Positions 57,701-64,000 of a DNA stretch of 64,000 nt are shown here, piece by piece. Below the pieces are notes generated by a model. That model ran no database searches, was not told the DNA's origin, and was given only the letters and a program-made list of their open reading frames with translations. Position 1 is the stretch's first letter. Every line of letters starts with the position of its first letter. The stretch comes from Mesorhabditis belari (Eukaryota; Nematoda; Chromadorea; Rhabditida; Rhabditidae), in the NCBI GenBank assembly GCA_958450365.1, contig CAUEEP010000911.1, forward strand, positions 806,001 through 870,000, written 5' to 3'. The position numbers and the translations under genes are program-made.

Positions 57701-60700
57701 AATCCTGGAAAAGCGGCTTTTGGGAAAAAGGGTAAAAGTGGAGTTTAGTGACTGGAGTGTTTTGTAGCTACAGTAAGACAGGATGTTGAAAATTTAAGTT
57801 GGATCCTGGATTCTGGATGTCACGGCAGCGTTCGAGTAGTTAAGACTTTTGAAATCTTGAAAACCAACTTAAAATGGCCGGCCTTCTCACCGATTTTCGA
57901 CTTTGACTGAATATCTTTTAAATAAAGCCTAAAATCTAAGAACTGACTGTTCCAGGCCTTAAGCTGGATGTCACATAACATTTCTAGAATAATAAATCGG
58001 CTTGGGTAGCTACTTGGGCACTTTGTTAGCCTCGACCGCTTGAAAGTGTGCGTACCTTTCATGCCATAGGAAAAAGCGGGATCTGGCACACTGTTTGGGT
58101 AATTAAACCGACTGAAAAACGGATTTTTTCTATATAAAATAATCATTACAACAGTTCAGATTGTAAGGAAAACTGAAATGAATCAAAAAAAAAAATCCGT
58201 TACAGTATCCCGAGGGTCGAGACGATAAAAAACCGTGCGATGTCTATTGGCATAATGTTGTTTATCCGGATATGTGTCGAGTGGTCACGCATGCATCAGC
58301 TAGAGTCAACAAGTTTCCTGGTGAGTTTACGGTGGTGTACAAACTAACAGCGAGTTTTAGGGATGACTGAGCTGGCGAAAAAAATCTCGTTAACCCACTC
58401 GATCTCGTCAATGCAGAAGCTCTTCCCTGATGAGTATGGTTTCTATCCAAAAGTGAGTTTGGGCGAGAAAATGAGCTAAATCTACAAGAGTGACATCCAG
58501 ATCGCCTAAAAATAAGATTTACAATGAAATTTGATTTTGGAGAAGCTAGGAATTTATCTGAAGTCGGAGCTAGTGTATCGACCTGCTTGATAGGTAGAAA
58601 TTCTTGGTTTTAAGCTGTTTTTTGACTAGTGTGACATCCAGATCACCCAAAAATTGAATTGACAATCAAATTCGCTTTTTGAGAAGCCAGAAAATGGGCT
58701 GAAGTCGAAACTCGCGCATCGGACTCGTTAATGAGTAAAAATTCTGGATTTTAAGCGGCTTGTCAACTAGTGTGATATCCAGATCGCTTAAAAATAAGAT
58801 TTACAATGAAATTTGATTTTGGAGAAGCTAGGAATTTATCTGAAGTCGGAGCTAGTGTATCGACCTGCTTGATAGGTAGAAATTCTTGGTTTTAAGCTGT
58901 TTGTCAACTAATGTGACATCCAGATCGCTCAAAAATTGAATTGGCAATCAAATTCGCTTTTTGGGAAGCCAGAAAATGGGCTGAAGTCGAAAATAATGCA
59001 TCGGCCTGCTTGATAAGTATAAATTCTTGGTTTTAAGCGGCTTGTCGACTAGTGTGACATCCAGATCACTCAAAAATCCAATTTAAAATCAAATTCGCTT
59101 TTCAAAAAGCCAGAAATTTATCTGAAGTCGAAACTCGCGCATCGGACTCGTTAATAAGTAAAAATTCTGGCTTCTAATCTACTTGTCAAGTAGTGTGACA
59201 TCCAGATCGCTCAAAAATCTAATTTCAAGCCTATCTTTCTTTTGTATAAGTTTCAATTTCAGTCGTGGTTCCTCCCGGCACACCTGCGCGAATTCGAGGA
59301 GTTCTCGGGGAGACAAGGGAAAAACGATGGCACACATTGGTTCATCGTTAAGCCGGACGACGGTTTTGTGCGGGCTGGGTGGCTAAATTTGAGAATTTCA
59401 GGAGCTCAAGGCACCGGGATTTATCTGATCAACTCACCGTCGCAACTCAAAGATCCCCTGCAGAAGCAACTCGTGCAGGTGAGGAAAGGAGAGAGGAAAG
59501 CGAAATAGAGCTGATTTTTGGCCGCGGATTTCTTCCAGCACTTAATAAGAAGCCAAACCAGGACTGGAATTAGACTTTTGTCAAGAAGTTACTCGAATTC
59601 GGGTTCTCAAATAGAGCCAGGTCAAACCAGCAAACCTGGAACCTACGATACCTCCATCCTAGGATCCGATACCCTAGGATTGGGGGATACCATCACTGTG
59701 TATTCAGGTAACTCCCATCCTATGGATACCCCATCCTAGGTTGGGGTATCCAACGCTACCCCCATCCAACGATACCCCCATCCAACGATACCCCCATCCA
59801 ACGCTACCCCCATCCAACGCTACCCCCATCCAACGCTACCCCCATCCAACGATACCCCATCCAACATACCCCATGCAACGCTACCCCCATCCTACGATAC
59901 CCCCATCCAACGCTACCCCCATCCAACGCTACCCCATCCAACGCTACCCCATCCAACGCTACCCCATCCAACGCTACCCTTCGGAACCGTAGATTCCAGG
60001 TTTAGTCTTTCTGTCAAACCTGGCGGTAAAACTAGATCCAAACCTTGCCTAGCCCAGAGAATTCTTTGGAATTTTAGAATCTCCCTGTCCTAGAGCTTTG
60101 GTTTTGAAGTTTACTCATAAACTGACTTAGTCTTTTTGCTCGTAGCTAGATAAACAATCGGAAAAATCAGTCGAAAGCTTTCAGGAAAACTTTCAGGAAA
60201 ACTTTCAGGAATACGTGGCTGATCCGTTGCTAATGGGCGATCAGCTGAAGTTCGATTTCCGAGTATATGGAGTGATTCGATCGATCAATCCGTTGTCGAT
60301 TTACGTGGCAAGAGAAGGTTTGTCTTGTTTTTGCTACTTGTAGCTAGATTGTTGGCTTATCGACTAGTGTGACATCCAGATTGCTCAAAAATATGATTTA
60401 AAATTAAATTTGATTTTCGAGAAGCCAGAAAATGGGCTGAAGTCGGAACTATTGCATCGGACTCGTTGATAAGTAGAAATTCTGGATTTTAAGCGGCTTT
60501 TCGACTCGTGTGACATCCAGATCACTCAAAAATTGAATTGACAATCAAATTCGCTTTTCAAGAAGCCAGAAAATGGGCTGAAGTCGGAACTAATGCATCG
60601 ACCTGCTTGATAGGCATAAATTCTTGGTTTTAAGCGGCTTGTCAACTAGTGTGACATCCAGATCACCGAGAAATCCAATTTGTAATCAAATTCGTTTTTC

Positions 60701-63444
60701 GAGAAGCCAGAAATTTGTCTAAAGTCGGAACTGATGCATCAGCCTGCTTGATAAGTATAAATTCTTGGTTTTAAGCCGTTTGTCGACTAGTGTGACATCC
60801 AGATCGATCAGAAATATGATTTCAAGCCCAATTACCCTTTTCAGGAATGGCCCGTTTCTGCACCGAGCGCTACAGCAAACCGACGACATCGAATTTCGAG
60901 AATTTGTTCTCACATTTGACGAATTACTCGCTAAACAAGTCGAATGATTCCTATATTCACAGCAATACGCTACATGATCAGATAAAAGGTGGGTACTCTA
61001 GTGTAGCCTGAGAGCGATGTACTATAGACGTAGGAACTAGTGATGAAAATGCAAATTGCAGTTTAGTCTCAAAATTTGAACTCAAAAATCTTTCGTGCAC
61101 TCCAGATTGGCATTTGCAGTGATTAAAAGTGATTGGCGTAAAGGCCGATCGGCCGTAAACCCTTCAGAGTCCCTCTCCACTGACTAAAAATTAAAACTTC
61201 AGCTTATCCCCCGAATTTTAACTCTAGAAATCTTCTGTGCACTCCAGATTGGCATTTACAAAATTCAAAATCAAATTCTCTTTATTAGATAAAGATATTT
61301 TGACTCAAAATCTTAAAATTACCTAGCATTTTATGATTTTTGGTTAAATTTTGATTGAAAATAGGCTAAGAGGTTGTAGATTAGCGTTTCAGATTGCAGA
61401 TCGTTTCAGATCTACATTTCAGCTGTCTTTCCAGCTATCTTTCCAGCTCATTATCCCCAAATTCCAGACTCGAAACGGCTTCTTTCCACCGTTTTCCGAT
61501 TTCACCGGTTCTAGATTAGCGTTTCAGATTGCAGATCGTTTCAGATATCTTTCCAGCTGTTCAGCTGTTTCCAGCTGTCTTTCCAGCTATCTTTCCATCT
61601 AAATCTTCCGAAATTCCAGGCTCGAAACGTCTTCTTTCCACCGTTTTCCACCAGCTTGAGTCACGAAATCTGAAGACGAAAAAGCTCTGGCATGAAATAA
61701 AAATGATTCTAGTCAAGGTCTGGCCACCAGAAATTCCAAAAAATTCAAAAATTCAAACTTTTTATAGACTGTCCTCGCCATGCTCCCCGAGATCATGCTA
61801 CACTACGAGCATCACTTTATTGACAAGCCGGGCCCTCAGTGTTTTCAGGTCAGCGGCTTGTGTGCCTTCCAGATCCTCGTTTCCTTCGTTTAAAATTGAA
61901 TTTTGGTTACAATGGCCGAAAGATTTGTCGTCAAAATCGTTTCAGATAATCGGCTTTGATGTGATGATTCGTGCGAATGGAGACCCGGTGCTACTCGAGG
62001 TAAACGCGGCCCCGTCGCTGACAATCGATCACCAGATTTCGCCAGGCAAGGGTTTTTAGGGTTTTGAAGTGGCAAGAAAGCGCTATACATAGTAGCTCAG
62101 CTACATAGCCTAATAATTCTAGAGAGCTAAAAATTTCGGGTTTTAAGCTGTTTGTCGACTCGTGTGATATCCAGATCGCCTAAAAATAAGATTTATAATC
62201 AAATTTGATTTTCGAGAAGCTAGGAATTTGTCTGAAGTCGGAGCTAGTGTATCGGCCTGCTTGATAAGTAGAAATTCTTGGTTTTAAGCTGTTTGTCGAC
62301 TCGTGTGACATCCAGATCGCTCAAAGATTGAATTGACAATCAAATTCGCTATTCAAGAGACCAGAAAATGGTCTGAAGTCGAAACTCGCGCATCGGACTC
62401 GTTGATAAGTGAAAACTCTGGATTTTAAGCGGCTTGTCAACTAGTGTGATATCCAGATCGCCTAAAAATAAGATTTATAATCAAATTTGATTTTCGAGAA
62501 GCTAGGAATTTGGCTGAAGTCGGCACTAGTGCATCGGTCTGGCTAATAAGTAGAAATTATGGGATTTTAAGCTTCTTGTCAACTAGTGTGACATCCAGAT
62601 CGGCTAAAAATATGACTTGCAATCAATTTTGCATCTCAAAAAGTCCACAAATTCGTCTGAACCGCAACGCCCCGGTCCAGCTGGTTGATAAGTAGAAATT
62701 TTGGGGTTTTAAGCTACTTGTCGACTCGTGTGACATCCAGATCGCCTAAAAATAGGATTGTAAATCAACTTTGCTTTTCAAGAGGCTACAAATTCTGATC
62801 CACAAGCAACGCTTCGGACTCGCTCTTTGATAATCAAAAAAGTCCGGATTTCAAATTACTTATCAACTAATGTGACACCCAGATCCCCTAGAAATATGAT
62901 TTGCAAGCAATTTTGCTTTTCAAGAGGCCAGAAATTCGTCTGAACCGTAACGCATCGAAGTCGCTGGTTGATAAGTCGAAATTCTTGGTTTTAAGCTTCT
63001 TGTCAACTAGTGTGACATCCAGATCGCCTAAAAATCCAATGTAAAATCAAATTTCCTTTTCATGAAGCCACAAATTTGACTCAATGAATTTCTAGCTTTT
63101 AATTTCTCATTTCTAGACGAACTTCTCTATGAGGAACCCCAAAAAGTGCGGAGTATCGTCGACGAGGTAATCAAAGTGCCGCTGGTGAGGGACACGCTGT
63201 TGCTGGTGTTGAATCTGATGGACCAGGAGTATTCGTCGGCCAGATCACTGGGGTTTGTCGGCGGGATTGTCGCGTTGATGGCTAGCAATCGATTTCCAGC
63301 TCAACCCAGTCGACGACAAGCTCCAATCCGCCCGAGCACACGGCTGACGATTTGGACACACTCAAATCGAAGCGGAAACCACACTTGGCTGAGGTTTGCG
63401 GAAAAATCAGGGATTTGTCGGAAAGATTGACAAGGGAAAGCTGA
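54794..63444 (+). CDS. ttll-11: Tubulin polyglutamylase, TTLL family (TTLL11-like), 14 exons
   Basis: Exons: 54794-55049, 56873-56975, 57108-57231, 58206-58320, 58361-58452, 59263-59362, 59402-59478, 60209-60317, 60845-60988, 61620-61717, 61768-61848, 61946-62045, 63117-63252, 63300-63444. Phases close to 559 aa. TTLL enzymes use ATP to attach glutamates to tubulin tails on stable microtubules such as axonemes. The first 120 residues are charged and low-complexity. The catalytic region runs from FTIDTSRAKSNQP (about 137) through CDVYWHNVVYPD, VNKFPGMTEL, PDEYGFYPKSWFLP, FIVKPDDGAQGTGIYLI (nucleotide-binding lysine), LKFDFRVYGVI, RFCTERY, HLTNYSLNK, GPQCFQIIGFDVMI and LLEVNAAPSLTIDH (metal-binding E/N pair), to VPLVRDTLLLVL. 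The order matches TTLL11 best. Introns 4 and 6 are 40 and 39 bp; intron 12 uses a GC donor. The N-terminus is the least certain part; another acceptor at 54844 is possible. Confidence 0.93.
55265..55560 (+). repeat. 17-bp minisatellite in TTLL intron 1
   Basis: About 17 copies of GAGCCAGAGCCAGAGCT. The 97-codon minus-strand frame (repeats of LSSGSGSALALAQLWLW) exists because a 17-bp unit without stops cycles through all frames. Confidence 0.95.
55660..56095 (+). repeat. TTLL intron 1 array, 143-bp unit
   Basis: CTGGATGTCAC at 55767, 55910 and 56053 (143 bp steps), in the GCTACAGTAAGACAG family shared with the SLC22 intron at 39040-39510. Confidence 0.92.
56165..56265 (+). other. tRNA-Leu-like remnant in TTLL intron 1
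   Basis: TGGCCAAGGGG (56181-56191), TAGACTTTAAAA resembling a leucine-type anticodon arm, and GGTTCAATTCC (56234-56244). Spacing suits a class II tRNA, but the acceptor and T stems do not pair. Probably a pseudogene or tRNA-derived element. Confidence 0.45.
56424..56800 (+). repeat. 9-bp minisatellite in TTLL intron 1
   Basis: About 40 copies of CTGGAAGTA with CTGGAAGGG and CTGGAAGTC variants; the 125-codon frame of LEV/LEG triplets is an artefact of a unit divisible by three. Confidence 0.95.
57300..58100 (+). repeat. Copy of SLC22 introns inside TTLL intron 3
   Basis: Boxes at 57384, 57527, 57670 and 57813 (143 bp steps) and one near 57963. The left end (GTGCACAGGAAGG, about 57307) matches the edge of SLC22 exon 5; AAAATGGCCGGCCTTCTC at about 57872 matches the edge of SLC22 exon 4. 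The rest follows the 39720-40260 array to GGATCTGGCACAC. Confidence 0.88.
58480..59215 (-). repeat. TTLL intron 5 array, 141-bp unit
   Basis: GTGACATCCAG or GTGATATCCAG at 58490, 58631, 58772, 58913, 59054 and 59195: five steps of exactly 141 bp. Unit carries AAATTCTTGGTTTTAAGC and CTTGTCAACTAGTGTGACAT. Two unit types alternate in part. Confidence 0.95.
59720..59990 (+). repeat. 16-bp minisatellite in TTLL intron 7
   Basis: About 16 copies of CCCCATCCAACGCTAC with CGATAC variants. Confidence 0.93.
60179..60208 (+). promoter_or_regulatory. Three tandem splice acceptors before TTLL exon 8
   Basis: TTTCAG ends at 60184, 60196 and 60208, spaced by a 12-base repeat. Use of the upstream sites would add four or eight residues (ENFQ per unit) in frame before EYVADPLL. 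Confidence 0.6.
60360..60805 (-). repeat. TTLL intron 8 array, 141-bp unit
   Basis: GTGACATCCAG at 60369, 60510, 60651 and 60792, all 141 bp apart; same family as 58480-59215. Confidence 0.95.
61070..61260 (-). repeat. Two boxes in TTLL intron 9
   Basis: GTGCACTCCAGATTGGCATT near 61096 and 61237, about 141 bp apart, in otherwise diverged sequence. Confidence 0.75.
61370..61619 (+). repeat. Tandem duplication with a partial copy of TTLL exon 10
   Basis: TAGATTAGCGTTTCAGATTG occurs at about 61377 and 61512. The first copy ends in CTCGAAACGGCTTCTTTCC (about 61471), a decayed version of the start of exon 10 (61620 onward), including an acceptor-like ATTCCAG. Confidence 0.8.
62140..63060 (-). 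repeat. TTLL intron 12 array, 141-142 bp unit
   Basis: Boxes at 62163, 62305, 62446, 62588, 62730, 62872 (GTGACACCCAG) and 63012; same family as 58480-59215. Confidence 0.95.
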
Positions 63445-63489
63445 GCTTTTGACTATTTAAGTAGCCGTTTGATGCTCCCGAAACGACTG

Positions 63490-63582
63490 CTTTCGTGGTC
63501 AAGTGGATAGTCTGTTAGGCTAGGAAACTGGTCCCATCTTTTGCTCACAAGTTCGAGTCCCACCCTCGCCAAACTTTTTTAG
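63490..63582 (+). other. tRNA-like element downstream of TTLL
   Basis: TGGTCAAGTGG (63496-63506), GTTCGAGTCC (63551-63560) and a T6 terminator (63575-63580). The layout fits a class II (Leu/Ser-like) tRNA, but acceptor and T stems do not pair. Confidence 0.5.
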
Positions 63583-63739
63583 CTTTCGTAAAAACTTTTT
63601 CCTTATTTGCATTGAAATTATTGACTCGAAATTTAAAGATAGCGTTCTGTAACTTCAACAAATCATTTTAAAAAGCTGGAACTTTCGAAAGTACCAGAAT
63701 CAGTCGATAAATATTAACCCATGATTGATAATTAAAAAT

Positions 63740-64000
63740 TCTTGGTTTTAAGCTGCTTGTCAACTAGTGTGACATCCAGATCGCTCAAAAATAGGATTTA
63801 AAATCAAATTCGCTTCTCAAGAGGCCAGAAATTGGTCTAAAGTCGGCACTAGTGCATCGGCCTGGCTGATAAATAGAAATTTTTGGTTTTAAGCGGCTTG
63901 TCAACTAGAGTGACATCCAGATCGCTCAAAAATTGAATTTAAAATCAAATTCGCTTTTCAAGAAGCCAGAAAATGGGCTGAAGTCGGAACTAGTGCATCG
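63740..64000 (-). repeat. Array of the TTLL-intron family, continuing past the window
   Basis: GTGACATCCAG at 63769 and 63909; same unit as 62140-63060, showing that the family is not confined to introns. Confidence 0.9.

Noticed and set aside
120..64000. Regularly spaced short repeats resembling a CRISPR array
   Set aside because: Genome is eukaryotic; the conserved part is 11 bases, the intervening sequence is itself repeated, and no cas genes exist.
1..64000. Transposase, reverse transcriptase or integrase genes
   Set aside because: I looked for their hallmark motifs in the longer frames and saw none; the repeats here are non-coding.

Overview
This is a nuclear window from a nematode-like animal. 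The evidence is spliceosomal genes with TTTCAG/TTCCAG acceptors, acceptors placed a few bases before start codons (as in spliced-leader trans-splicing), interstitial arrays of the nematode telomere repeat TTAGGC, and proteins that align end to end with known animal families. The species cannot be named from sequence alone.

Four genes can be rebuilt with every splice phase closing: a choline transporter-like protein (SLC44/CTL family, + strand, 6367-18214, 18 exons, 805 aa); profilin (+, 28678-31794, 4 exons, 132 aa); an SLC22-type organic ion transporter of the major facilitator superfamily (- strand, 34342-41150, 16 exons, 519 aa); and a tubulin tyrosine ligase-like polyglutamylase most like TTLL11 (+, 54794-63444, 14 exons, 559 aa, true N-terminus uncertain). 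A possible small basic protein lies at 50882-51276 (-). The genes show no common pathway; they are unrelated neighbours.

Most of the rest is repeat. Layout: 1-6200 tandem arrays; 6.3-18.2 kb CTL gene with array-filled introns and a 1.2 kb GC-rich minisatellite; 18.3-28.6 kb satellites, minisatellites and a displaced SLC22 fragment; 28.7-31.8 kb profilin with telomere-like arrays in introns 1 and 3; 32.4-34.3 kb arrays; 34.3-41.2 kb SLC22 gene; 41.3-54.7 kb arrays, segmental duplications, tRNA-like elements and a second telomere-like tract; 54.8-63.4 kb TTLL gene.

The main discovery candidate is a hidden order in the non-coding DNA. An 11-base box, CTGGANNKCAC (or its complement GTGMNNTCCAG), occurs well over 100 times where about one copy is expected by chance. 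It recurs every 140-143 bp in more than 20 repeat families whose remaining sequence differs. A second box, CGGTTYARTTACSCAA, alternates with it near the half period (about 71 bp) in several families. The box is in nearly every intron longer than about 60 bp, in either orientation, and is absent from the minimal 39-51 bp introns. Orientation independence points to a DNA-level role such as a holocentromere or chromatin box, a nucleosome phaser, or the seed of a satellite-making process. The same arrays have captured edges of SLC22 exons and carried them to other loci, including into an intron of the TTLL gene.
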